Source: CALBZE01 sp036381255 (GTDB lineage Bacteria > Gemmatimonadota > Gemmatimonadetes > Longimicrobiales > RSA9). Taken from it: 13,596 bases of DNA. The translations under genes and the position numbers were made by a program. Location: contig DASVDG010000122.1 in NCBI GenBank assembly GCA_036381255.1, forward strand, positions 1 to 13,596. The letters are read 5' to 3'. The notes below the pieces were generated by a model, which saw nothing but the letters and a program-made list of their open reading frames with translations, did no database searches and had not been told where the DNA came from. Shown here one piece after another: positions 1 to 6,768 of this stretch. Position 1 is the stretch's first letter. The number at the start of each line of letters is the position of its first letter.

Positions 1-150
1 CGCCACCACCGGCCGCGCGCCCAGATCCCACAGCATCTCGCGCTTCCCCGGCGTCCGCGTCATCGCCACCACCTCGTACCCCTTCGCCACGAGCTGCCGG
101 ACCAGCGGCCGGCCGACCGCTCCCGTCGCTCCCGCTACGAATACCTTCAT
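1..150 (-). CDS. NAD(P)-binding Rossmann-fold protein (NmrA/epimerase-like), N-terminal part
   Basis: Only the first 50 codons are inside the window; the gene runs off the left edge. The protein begins MKVFVAGATGAVGRPLV, a beta strand followed by the GATGxxG dinucleotide-binding loop at residues 7-13. This is typical of extended/atypical short-chain dehydrogenases such as NmrA-like and NAD-dependent epimerase/dehydratase proteins. A second strand (residues 24-30, ending in MTRTPGK) fits the place where NADP-preferring members carry a basic residue. The ATG at 150 is preceded on the minus strand by a strong AGGAGG (154-159), which fixes the start. The substrate cannot be told from this fragment, and a sugar epimerase, NmrA-type redox sensor or quinone reductase remain possible. 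Confidence 0.85.
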   Translation of the reverse strand, partial: MKVFVAGATGAVGRPLVRQLVAKGYEVVAMTRTPGKREMLWDLGARPVVA

Positions 151-453
151 AACGCCTCCTGTGCTCGGTTCGGGTTGCTGCTCACACCTTAGACGGGATG
201 GCGACGCCGCCTGTGACAGCGCCGCGCCCACCGGCCGCGCTCGGGCGGAACGCCCCCCACCCCGCGCCCGGCCGCGCCACCGGCTCCGCGCCGGCGGTCA
301 GGAAGAGCGCCAGTGCGACGGCGCAGCGAAGCGAGCCCCATTCGATGCATCGCGCTATGATACCCGCGACTGCACGCGCGGTGGCCGGCAGTGCGCCGCG
401 CCGCGGGGCGCTCACGCGGCGGGCCGCCGCTCCCGGCACGGCCGCCCCTTCGG
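151..453. other. Intergenic stretch without a supported gene
   Basis: These roughly 300 bases separate the leftward NAD(P)-binding gene from the rightward PepSY transcription unit, so they should hold the promoter of the leftward gene. Open frames cross it on both strands, but none has a start codon with a ribosome-binding site or recognisable protein content. One minus-strand frame ending at 182 encodes a short hydrophobic run but lacks a start codon. I see no RNA gene or repeat here. Confidence 0.4.
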
Positions 454-482
454 TTGACAGCCTTCGCGGCGCCCCATACCTT
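454..482 (+). promoter_or_regulatory. Sigma70-type promoter candidate for the PepSY unit
   Basis: A perfect -35 hexamer TTGACA (454-459) is followed after 17 bases by TACCTT (477-482), a weak -10. It lies directly upstream of the Fur-like palindrome at 492-508, so the expected transcription start (about 488-490) would touch that operator. The -10 matches consensus at only three of six positions; the spacing and operator position are the main support. Confidence 0.5.
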
Positions 483-491
483 GCCACCCAT

Positions 492-508
492 TTGAGAATG
501 AGTCTCAA
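492..508. promoter_or_regulatory. Fur-box-like palindrome
   Basis: TTGAGAATGAGTCTCAA is a perfect 6-5-6 inverted repeat (TTGAGA / TCTCAA). It resembles the TGAGAATxATTCTCA form of the Fur operator. It starts about ten bases after the candidate -10 hexamer, a position where a bound repressor would block initiation. The downstream PepSY gene belongs to a family commonly tied to siderophore and iron handling, which fits iron-responsive repression. Fur itself is not encoded in this window; assignment to Fur rather than another palindromic regulator is by sequence resemblance. Confidence 0.6.
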
Positions 509-560
509 CGTCATGAGAACGCCCGCGCGCGGGCGGTGCCGGATACGGGAGGAACGGAGC

Positions 561-692
561 ATGGAGAGGACGCGGCGAGTGCTGGTGGCCGCGCTGGCGA
601 TCGCGGCGGTCGCCGCGCCGGTGCGGGCGCAGGACGGCATCCGCCCGGGCGTGGTGCGTGGGGCGGTGCCGGGGTACCCGGTGTCGTATTGA
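561..692 (+). CDS. 43-residue secreted mini-ORF, possible remnant of a TonB-dependent receptor gene
   Basis: This short frame has a good ribosome-binding site (GGGAGGA, 547-553) and encodes a clear Sec signal peptide: MERTRR, a hydrophobic Val/Ala/Leu core at residues 7-20, then VRA-QD as the likely cleavage site. Only about 20 residues would remain after cleavage (from QDGIRPG to GYPVSY). The stretch RPGVVRGAV resembles the start of the carboxypeptidase-regulatory-like plug seen at the N-terminus of many TonB-dependent receptors, and the final residues are aromatic like an outer-membrane protein C-terminus. It sits between the Fur-like box and the PepSY gene, where iron-regulated operons often carry a receptor. 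Either an internal deletion collapsed a receptor gene, or it is a genuine small exported peptide or leader. Confidence 0.5.
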   Translation: MERTRRVLVAALAIAAVAAPVRAQDGIRPGVVRGAVPGYPVSY

Positions 693-745
693 GGCGCGGA
701 GACGGTGTCGATCGGTGACGCACGAAGGCGCCCGGGGCGTGAGGC

Positions 746-2089
746 ATGCGTGCCCGGCGGCGTGAGGTGGATGTGAGCCGTGGCGTTCGGGGTCGGCCGC
801 GCACCTCTGCGGGGCCGGCCGCGCGTCCGCGTCGGCGGGAGCTCCCCGTCTTCGACGCTCTCCGGTGGATCCGCCGCATCCACCTGCTGGCCGGAGTGTC
901 GGTCGGCGTGCTGCTGGTGGTGGCGGGGCTGACGGGGAGCGCGCTCGTGTACCGTGCCGAGCTGGACGCGTGGCTGCACCCGGAGCTGCTGCGGGTCGAG
1001 CCGGGGCCGTCGCGCGTGCCGCTCGACTCCATCGTCGCCGTGGTGCGCGCGGCGTACCCGGACGAGCGCCCGCGCTCGCTCCAGCTCGCGCGCGCGCCGA
1101 ACGAGTCGCACGAGGTCACGTTCGTCGGCGAGGATCCGTTGCAGGTGTACGTGGACCCGTACACCGGCCGGGTGCTGGGCGCGCGCCGGGAGAGCGAGAC
1201 GCTGCCGAACCTCCTGTTCGAGATCCACACCACGCTTTTGGCCGGCGAGACCGGCGAGAAGGTCATGGGCACGGCGGCGCTGCTGCTGCTGGTGCTCGTG
1301 GCGACGGGGATCGTCGTGTGGTGGCCGGGGCTCCGCGGCGGCGCGCGCCGTATCTGGGAGGCGTGCGTGGTGCGGCGGTGCGCGAACTGGCGGCGGATCA
1401 ACTTCGACCTGCACCGCGCGCTCGGGGTCTGGAGCACGGTGTTCCTGACGGTGATGGCGGTGACCGGCGCGTCGCTCGCGTTCAGCGGCACGTTCATGGC
1501 GGGGCTGAACTGGATGACGCGCTCGCCGCCGCGGCCGGCGGCGCCGGTCGTCGAGCCGGTGCCGGGCGCGGCGCCGCTGCCGGTGGACACGCTCGTCCGC
1601 CTCGCCGATGCCGTGGTCCCCGACGGCATCCCGACGTACATCACGCTCCCGACGGCGGCGGGCGCGCCGCTCGTCGTGCGGAAGAAGGTCCCGGCGGAGC
1701 TGCACCCGAACGGCCGCAACTTCATCTACCTGCACCCGCAGACGGGCGAGGTGCGCGAGGTCGAGGACGCGTTGCAGGCGCCGGCCGGGACGCGGGCGTA
1801 CAACGTGCTCTATCCCGTCCACATCGGGCGCTGGGGCGGATGGGCGAGCAAGCTCGTCTACGCCGGCCTCGGCCTCTCGCCGGTGATCCTCTTCATCAGC
1901 GGCTGCCTCATGTGGTGGAGCCGGTCCGGGCGGCGGCTGTGGGGGCGGGGCGCGGAGCGTCTCGCGGCCGCGTCTCTTCTGCGCGACCCCGGCGCGCCGC
2001 GGCGGCGTCGCGCCGCCGCGGCGCCGCAAGACGCTACGACGACAGGAACGCCGCCGTCCATTCCTCGGGCGAGCGCCGGATCCCGGTGA
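746..2089 (+). CDS. PepSY-associated transmembrane protein, putative ferrisiderophore reductase-like
   Basis: The 447-residue protein has the PepSY_TM architecture: four membrane helices at roughly 43-69, 175-194, 225-247 and 368-391, with PepSY-like extracytoplasmic segments between helices 1-2 and 3-4. The family histidines are visible: H46 (RRIHLLAG), H161 (EIHTTLLAG), H223 (DLHRALG) and H359 (PVHIGRWGG). In related proteins such as FoxB, such histidines bind haem and the protein passes electrons to ferric siderophores. It probably acts in the cytoplasmic membrane in iron acquisition, consistent with the upstream Fur-like box. The ATG at 746 has only a weak ribosome-binding site; GTG at 767 or 773 is possible, and the Arg-rich first 30 residues are doubtful. 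The low-complexity C-terminal tail overlaps the convergent hemQ 3' end by 56 bases. The exact substrate is unknown. Confidence 0.85.
   Translation: MRARRREVDVSRGVRGRPRTSAGPAARPRRRELPVFDALRWIRRIHLLAGVSVGVLLVVAGLTGSALVYRAELDAWLHPELLRVEPGPSRVPLDSIVAVVRAAYPDERPRSLQLARAPNESHEVTFVGEDPLQVYVDPYTGRVLGARRESETLPNLLFEIHTTLLAGETGEKVMGTAALLLLVLVATGIVVWWPGLRGGARRIWEACVVRRCANWRRINFDLHRALGVWSTVFLTVMAVTGASLAFSGTFMAGLNWMTRSPPRPAAPVVEPVPGAAPLPVDTLVRLADAVVPDGIPTYITLPTAAGAPLVVRKKVPAELHPNGRNFIYLHPQTGEVREVEDALQAPAGTRAYNVLYPVHIGRWGGWASKLVYAGLGLSPVILFISGCLMWWSRSGRRLWGRGAERLAAASLLRDPGAPRRRRAAAAPQDATTTGTPPSIPRASAGSR
1994..2024 (-). terminator. GC-rich hairpin at the PepSY/hemQ convergence
   Basis: A perfect 14-bp stem closes on the 3-nt loop TCG (arms 1994-2007 and 2011-2024). 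On the minus strand it begins nine bases after the hemQ stop codon (TAG, 2034-2036), where a terminator is expected. No T-run follows it, so it would be a weak or non-canonical terminator. On the plus strand it lies inside the Arg/Ala-rich tail of the PepSY gene. Confidence 0.4.
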
Positions 2090-2843
2090 AGAAGCGGCCG
2101 AACTCGCCGTAGCGGGAGCTGGCCTCGTCGTAGCGCATGTCGGTGACGACGCCCTTGATGTCGAGCAGGTCGCGGGCGAAGAGCGTCACGCCCCACTCCC
2201 AGTCGTCGAGGCCGACGGACCCCGTGATCACCTGGAAGATGCGCCCCGCGTAGCGGCGGCCGGTCAGGCCGTGCTCGCGCATGAGCCGGTTCCGCTCCTC
2301 GACCGGGAGCGTGTACCAGTTGTCCGGGTGCGCGCGGCGCTTCGTCATCGGGTAGAAGCTCACGTAGCGCATCCCTTCCGGGACCTCGGGGTAGAGCCGC
2401 AGCTTCACGTGGCGGCTCGCTTTCTCCGCGGCTGCCAGCTCCTCGATGATCCGTCGGTACTCCTCGGAATCGGGCTCCGCCTCGCGGGCCGCGTCGACCG
2501 TCGCCTGGTAGAGCCCGGCCTCCGTGACGGAGGTGTAGTCGTACGCCAGCCGGAGCAGCGGCCCGAGCGCCGAGCGGCGGACCTGTAGCTGCGCCGCCGC
2601 CAGCGCCTCCGGCGTCTCCCGGAAATGGATGAGCATGAAGTCGGCGCCGCCGCCGACGAGCTGGAACGCTCCGCTCCAGCCGGCGTCCTCGGGCGCGGCG
2701 AGCGCGGCGAGCAGCGACGTCGCCTCCCCGGCGAGGCGCTCGCGCTCCGCGTCCTGGAGCCGGCCGAGCGCGGCCCAGTCGAGCGCGAAGACCTGGTGGA
2801 GGGCGTACCACCCTTCGAGGGTGGCGGGAGGGAGTACGGACAT
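2034..2843 (-). CDS. hemQ: Coproheme decarboxylase (HemQ, chlorite dismutase family)
   Basis: The 269-residue product aligns along its length with HemQ, which converts coproheme III to haem b in the coproporphyrin-dependent haem pathway of Gram-positive and many other bacteria. It opens with TLEGWYALHQVFALDW, as family members do. The catalytic Tyr is Tyr164 in SFYPMTKRR, the proximal haem ligand is His191 in REHGLTGRRYAG, and the signature ITGSVGLDDWEWGVTLF follows at 207-222. The length is slightly above the usual 250 because of a 15-20 residue insertion near 110-140. The ATG at 2843 is chosen over an in-frame ATG at 2921 because a GTGAGG site lies just upstream and homology starts there. 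A 12-bp palindrome lies 16 bases upstream. No other haem-synthesis gene is in the window. Confidence 0.95.
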   Translation of the reverse strand: MSVLPPATLEGWYALHQVFALDWAALGRLQDAERERLAGEATSLLAALAAPEDAGWSGAFQLVGGGADFMLIHFRETPEALAAAQLQVRRSALGPLLRLAYDYTSVTEAGLYQATVDAAREAEPDSEEYRRIIEELAAAEKASRHVKLRLYPEVPEGMRYVSFYPMTKRRAHPDNWYTLPVEERNRLMREHGLTGRRYAGRIFQVITGSVGLDDWEWGVTLFARDLLDIKGVVTDMRYDEASSRYGEFGRFFTGIRRSPEEWTAAFLSS

Positions 2844-2858
2844 ATCGTAAACCTCACG

Positions 2859-2870
2859 TCGATATATCGA
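2859..2870. promoter_or_regulatory. Operator-like palindrome upstream of hemQ
   Basis: TCGATATATCGA is a perfect 12-bp palindrome, strikingly AT-rich for its surroundings, located 16 bases upstream of the hemQ start and just beyond its ribosome-binding site. Its position fits an operator overlapping the start of transcription, or the core of an AT-rich promoter. The regulator cannot be named from sequence: it does not match the Fur-like box at 492-508, and PadR-, GntR- or Rrf2-type proteins are possible. Confidence 0.4.
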
Positions 2871-3007
2871 AGAAAACGGCGGTCGCGCGGCGCGGGGCCG
2901 CGTCCGCGGTCGTCGCGGCAATGTACATCCGGGCGGGGGCGGGGGCGAGGGCGGGGATCGGGTGGGGAACGCAGGGCGGCATCGGGAGGGCTATGCGGCA
3001 CGGGCAC

Positions 3008-3075
3008 GCGTATGCGTACGTGTATGTGTATGCGTAAGGTTTCCCGTACGCGTACACTTACGCTTACGCGTACGC
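3008..3075. repeat. 68-nt imperfect inverted repeat in alternating purine-pyrimidine DNA
   Basis: Arms 3008-3039 and 3044-3075 pair over 32 positions with 26 Watson-Crick pairs, three G-T pairs and three mismatches, around a TTTC loop (3040-3043). The left arm is built of GCGTA/GTGTAT steps, and bases 3004-3036 alternate strictly purine-pyrimidine, a pattern prone to Z-DNA; the right arm is made of TACGC steps. It lies in the 297-base gap between the nhaC 3' end and the hemQ promoter, 65 bases past the nhaC stop on the minus strand. It could act as a terminator or processing hairpin for that transcript, or be a cruciform-forming element. There is no T-run. Confidence 0.75.
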
Positions 3076-3140
3076 CTACGCTCGCCCGAGCCGGTCGCCC
3101 GGTCCGTAGCCCCGTCCGCGACTCAGCCTCTGCCCGCGCC

Positions 3141-4685
3141 TCACACCCGCGCGGGCGCTGTCGTCGTTGCCGGCGCCGGTGCCGCCTCCCGCGCCAGCGG
3201 CTTCAACCCGTACCCCGTCTGCTCGTAGAGCCGCGCGATGAGCAGCGAAAAGAACGGCCCGCCATAGCAGAACACGGCCCACGGCGCGTAGTCGACGGTG
3301 GGCACGCCGAGCGTCTGCGCCATGAAGACGGCGGACACCGTCCACGGCATGAGCGGCTCGGTGATGGTGACGGAGTCCTCGATCGTGCGGGAGAGGTTTT
3401 CGGGCGCGAGGCCGCGGTCCGCGTAGGCGCGCTGGAACAGCCCGCCGATGACGAGCGCCGTCACGCCACCGTGGCTCGTGAGCCCGATCATGGTCGCGCC
3501 GGCGGCCATGGTGGCGGCGATGAGGCCGAAGACGGAGCGGACGGCGGCGAGCATGCGGCCGACGAGCGCGTCGAGCGCGCCGGAGACCTCCATCGCCGCG
3601 GTGAGGAGGAACGCGGAGAGGATGACGATGAGCGTGTTCGCCATGCCGTACAGCCCGCCGCGCTCGACGAGGTTCGTGAAGTCCGCGCCGAGCGTGGCCG
3701 GGTCGACGCCCGTGGATTCCACCATGCTCGTGCGGAAGCCGGCGACGGCGGCGGTGATCGCGTCGCCGACGGCGAACGACTGGACGGCGACGCCGATCGC
3801 GGCGGCGACGAGCGACGACAGCAGGATCGCGAGCGTCGGCGGGACCTTTCGCACGATGCAGCCGACGACGACGGCCGGCGGCAGCAGCACGATCCAGTGC
3901 AGGCGGAACACCGCGTCGAGGTCGGCGAGGATCGCCTGCGCGCCGTCGGCCATCCCGCCGTCCGGGATCGGCGCGAGGCGCGCCGCGGCGGCGTAGACGA
4001 CGAGCGCGGCCACCGCCGACGGCACGGACGTGTGCATCAGGTGCCGGATGTGCGAGTAGAGCGGCGCGCCGGCGCCGATCGAGGCGATGTTCGTGGAGTC
4101 CGAGAGCGGCGAGAGCTTGTCGCCGAAGTACGCGCCGGAGAGGACGGCGCCGGCGGTGGCGGCGAGCGGCGCGTCGAGCGCCGCGGCGGTGCCCATGAGC
4201 GCGACGCCGATCGTCCCCGCCGAGCCCCACGACGTCCCGGTGAACGTCGACATGACGGCAGTCACGAGGAACGCCGTCAGCACGAGCATCCGCGGGCTGA
4301 CGAGCTGCACGCCCCAGTAGACGAGGTACGGGATCGTCCCCGAGAGCACCCACGTCGCGATGAGCACGCCGATCGAGAGGAGGATCAGCACCGCGGGGAG
4401 CACGCCGGCGAGCTTCTCGCCCATGGTGCGCTGGATGTCGTCCCAGGAGTGCCCGTGCCGCGCGGCGACGATCCCGGCGACGGTCGCCGCGCCGAGCAGC
4501 ACGGCCACGAGCAGCTCCTGCCCGCCGCCGAGCACGACGGTGCCGACCACGAAGAGCAGCACCATCGTGGCGATCGGGAGGAGCGCTTCGAAGAGGGTGA
4601 GACGCGTCGCGGTGGTGGTCTCCGCCACGTCGGCGCCGGGCGCGTCGCGAATCGTTGCGGGGTCGTGGGGGGTGCGGTGGTCCAT
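3141..4685 (-). CDS. nhaC: NhaC-family Na+/H+ antiporter
   Basis: The 514-residue integral membrane protein has about a dozen hydrophobic helices and the NhaC signatures TGTSWGSAGTIG (149-160), GAYFGDKLSPLSDSTN (184-199) and a Glu/Asp-containing TIEDSVTITEPLMPW (434-448). NhaC proteins exchange cytoplasmic Na+ for external H+ and contribute to sodium and pH homeostasis; some family members move malate/lactate or other organic ions, so the substrate is tentative. I place the start at ATG 4685. An in-frame GTG/ATG pair at 4784/4781 would add a low-complexity Arg/Pro-rich leader with no homology. No strong ribosome-binding site precedes either. It lies 144 bases downstream of the PLP enzyme gene on the same strand and could share its transcript. 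Confidence 0.88.
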   Translation of the reverse strand: MDHRTPHDPATIRDAPGADVAETTTATRLTLFEALLPIATMVLLFVVGTVVLGGGQELLVAVLLGAATVAGIVAARHGHSWDDIQRTMGEKLAGVLPAVLILLSIGVLIATWVLSGTIPYLVYWGVQLVSPRMLVLTAFLVTAVMSTFTGTSWGSAGTIGVALMGTAAALDAPLAATAGAVLSGAYFGDKLSPLSDSTNIASIGAGAPLYSHIRHLMHTSVPSAVAALVVYAAAARLAPIPDGGMADGAQAILADLDAVFRLHWIVLLPPAVVVGCIVRKVPPTLAILLSSLVAAAIGVAVQSFAVGDAITAAVAGFRTSMVESTGVDPATLGADFTNLVERGGLYGMANTLIVILSAFLLTAAMEVSGALDALVGRMLAAVRSVFGLIAATMAAGATMIGLTSHGGVTALVIGGLFQRAYADRGLAPENLSRTIEDSVTITEPLMPWTVSAVFMAQTLGVPTVDYAPWAVFCYGGPFFSLLIARLYEQTGYGLKPLAREAAPAPATTTAPARV

Positions 4686-4737
4686 CGGGTCACGGGGTCT
4701 GAGGGAGGTGCGTCCGTCCGTCGTGCGGCGGGCGCGC

Positions 4738-4755
4738 GGCTTCGGCGTCGAAGCC
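4738..4755. repeat. Small hairpin between the PLP enzyme and nhaC genes
   Basis: GGCTTCG (4738-4744) and CGAAGCC (4749-4755) form a perfect 7-bp stem with a 4-base loop in the 144-base gap between two same-strand genes. It may be a weak terminator or a processing site in a shared transcript. There is no adjacent T-run. Confidence 0.3.
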
Positions 4756-4829
4756 GGCGGCGCCGGGCACGGCGGGCGCATCACGGCGCCCGCGCGGATC
4801 AGGGAAGTCCGTCACGTCGTCCGGCCCGC

Positions 4830-6005
4830 TCACGGGGCAGGCTCCAACGCTTCCAGCGCCGTGGCCAGGTCGTCGATCAACGGCTCCGCGCCCTCGAGCC
4901 CGACGGAGATGCGGATCAGCCCGCGCGGGATCCCCTGCGCGTCGAGCGAGTCGCCGTTCGTGCGGCGGTGCGGCGAAAGGACCAGGCTCTCGAAGCCGCC
5001 CCAGCTCACGCCGATATGGAAGCGACGCAAGCCGTTGATGACGCGCGCGACGCCGTCGAAGTCATCGCGGACGAGCGCGAAGCTGAGCAGCCCGGACGTG
5101 CCCGTGAGCTGGCGCTCGACGAGCGCTCGGTCCTCGGCGAGCGCCGGGTGGTAGACGCGCCGCACGGCCGGGTGCGCGTCCAGGAACTCCGCGACGCGCA
5201 GCGCGTCCGCCTCGTGCTGCCGCATCCGCGTGGGGAGCGTGCGCAGCCCGCGCAGCAGCAACCACGCGTCGAACGGGCCCAGGATCCCGCCGTTCAGCAG
5301 GTACGCGCCGTAGAAGATCTCCTCCATCCGCTCCGCCGTCGTGATCACCGCGCCGGCGACGACGTCGCTGTGGCCGCCGATGTACTTCGTCGCGCTGTGC
5401 ACGACGACGTCGACGCCGAGCGTGAGCGGCTTCTGGAAGAGGGGCGTCGCCCAACTGTTGTCGATGCAGGTGAGCGCGCCGTGCTCGCGGGCGAGCTCCG
5501 CGATGGCGGCGATGTCGAGCACGCGGAACAGCATCGTCCCCGGGCTCTCGAGCCAGACGAGCTTCGTGTTCGGCCGCAGCGAACGGGCGACGGCGTCGAC
5601 ATCGGTGTCGAGCAGCAGGTCGTGCTCGATGCCGAAGCGGTGCAGTCGCTCGGCGAGCTGGAGCGCCGGGCCGTACGTCTGGTTGACGAACAGCACGTGG
5701 TCGCCGGCGCGGAGCACGCCGAGCATCACCGCGCTGATCGCGGCCATCCCCGACGCGAACGCCTTGCACGCCTCGCCCCGTTCCAGCGCGGCGAGCTTGC
5801 GCTCGAGGATCTCGACGGTCGGGTTCTGCCCGCGGCTGTACACCGGGTTGCGGTGCTCCGCGGCGAGGCCGTCGAGGAGCGCCTCGAACGTCGGATAGGT
5901 GAAGAGCGACGTCTGCACGATGGGCGGCGCGGCCGGCTGTGCGCCGGCCGCGCGTTCGCCGTCTTCGGCGACGCAGATCGCGATGTCGTCGGGGTCGATC
6001 GGCAT
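4830..6005 (-). CDS. Cys/Met-metabolism PLP-dependent enzyme (cystathionine gamma-synthase/lyase family)
   Basis: The 391-residue protein is a full-length member of the trans-sulfuration family of fold-type I PLP enzymes. Visible features are the neighbour-subunit phosphate-binding VYSRGQNPT (Tyr56, Arg58), the ring-stacking Tyr111 in NQTYGP, Asp182 in CIDNSWATP that contacts the pyridine nitrogen, and the Schiff-base Lys207 in HSATKYIGGHSD. The family covers cystathionine gamma-synthase, cystathionine beta- and gamma-lyases, methionine gamma-lyase and O-acyl-homoserine sulfhydrylase, and sequence alone does not separate them here. It acts in the cytoplasm in methionine/cysteine metabolism. 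ATG 6005 is the first possible start because an in-frame TGA lies just upstream; no clear ribosome-binding site is visible. No other sulfur-amino-acid gene lies nearby. Confidence 0.9.
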   Translation of the reverse strand: MPIDPDDIAICVAEDGERAAGAQPAAPPIVQTSLFTYPTFEALLDGLAAEHRNPVYSRGQNPTVEILERKLAALERGEACKAFASGMAAISAVMLGVLRAGDHVLFVNQTYGPALQLAERLHRFGIEHDLLLDTDVDAVARSLRPNTKLVWLESPGTMLFRVLDIAAIAELAREHGALTCIDNSWATPLFQKPLTLGVDVVVHSATKYIGGHSDVVAGAVITTAERMEEIFYGAYLLNGGILGPFDAWLLLRGLRTLPTRMRQHEADALRVAEFLDAHPAVRRVYHPALAEDRALVERQLTGTSGLLSFALVRDDFDGVARVINGLRRFHIGVSWGGFESLVLSPHRRTNGDSLDAQGIPRGLIRISVGLEGAEPLIDDLATALEALEPAP

Positions 6006-6156
6006 TCGTACGTGCGTTCATGAGGGCTCATCGGCACGGGCGTTCGCGCGCCGGTGCGGAGGTTAGCATAGGCGGCCGACGCGGTTTTGGGTAGGGGCCC
6101 CCTGTGGCGCGGTGCCGGCCGGCCATGGGCGCCTGTCCGAGAAAGCCCTCGGTGGC

Positions 6157-6561
6157 ATGCGGGCCGATCAAGGTCCGGTGATTGAATTCCGCTTCGCCCA
6201 CGCCACGCCCGGGCCGAACCTCGTACCCATGACCGGACCCGCAGGTAAGATCCATCTCGAAGAGCGGAACATCCTGACGGACGCGCAGATCGAAAGAGCG
6301 AGAGCCTACCGGAGGCCCGGTCAATTCGCGGTCGAGATCGAGCTTACGCCCGAAGGCGCTCCCCGCTTGCAGAGGGAGAGCCGGGCCAGGATCGGGTCGC
6401 GCTACGTGCTTCTCATCGACTCGCGACGGATCGCGGATGGGGTGGTCACGGGTGAATTGGGAGCGACCATGATCGTCGCAGCCGACGTCGCGGATCTGCC
6501 GGCGGGCGCGGCGGAAGAGATGGCCGAGGTCATTGCCGCCCGGTGGCTGGATCCGAAATGA
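6157..6561 (+). CDS. Stand-alone SecD P1-head-like domain protein
   Basis: The product (134 residues from ATG 6157) reads like the P1 head subdomain of SecD. VIEFRFAHATPGPNL is followed by the strand-turn NILTDAQIERARA (38-50), GQFAVEIELTPEGAPRL (55-71) and VLLIDSRRIADGVV (84-97), the order seen in SecD, where the periplasmic head helps drive protein export. Here there is no signal peptide, no membrane helix and no SecD/SecF core, so it cannot be a whole translocase subunit. It may be a domain-sized protein with a separate role, or a fragment left by gene decay. The start is uncertain: GTG 6112, ATG 6157 and GTG 6178 (with AAGG just upstream) are all possible. It is flanked by unrelated genes on the opposite strand. 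Confidence 0.65.
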   Translation: MRADQGPVIEFRFAHATPGPNLVPMTGPAGKIHLEERNILTDAQIERARAYRRPGQFAVEIELTPEGAPRLQRESRARIGSRYVLLIDSRRIADGVVTGELGATMIVAADVADLPAGAAEEMAEVIAARWLDPK

Positions 6562-6768
6562 GGCCTCGGCCCGCGGGTTGGACCGTTCGCCAGGGGTCGC
6601 CTGGACGCACTCCCGGGGATCGGTCGAACGCGATTCGAAGTCGCCCGAGCGCCGACGCGATCCGATTCCCCGAACTTCCGCGGGCGCGGCGAAGTCGCTG
6701 AGCGCGGGCAATGCGCGGCGCCGTCCGGCACTGGCGGCTGCGCGTGGGGCGCGGGTGGCGCCGGAAAC

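Noticed and set aside
182..361. Hydrophobic minus-strand segment (CAVALALFLTAGAEP) upstream of the NAD(P)-binding gene
   Set aside because: It resembles a signal peptide, but no ATG/GTG/TTG with a ribosome-binding site lies before the hydrophobic run. It is probably chance in GC-rich sequence.
690..692. TGA ending the secreted mini-ORF as another selenocysteine codon
   Set aside because: The frame continues only about 27 codons with no recognisable domain, and no Cys/Sec family motif surrounds it.
182..2029. Minus-strand open frame of 615 codons opposite the PepSY gene
   Set aside because: The composition is dominated by Arg/Ala/His, there is no ribosome-binding site, and the opposite strand carries a convincing four-helix protein.
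2625..6023. Plus-strand open frame of 1132 codons
   Set aside because: It is antisense to hemQ, nhaC and the PLP enzyme gene. Its product is Arg/Asp/Gly/Glu-rich low complexity with no domain, as expected of the complementary frame of GC-rich genes.
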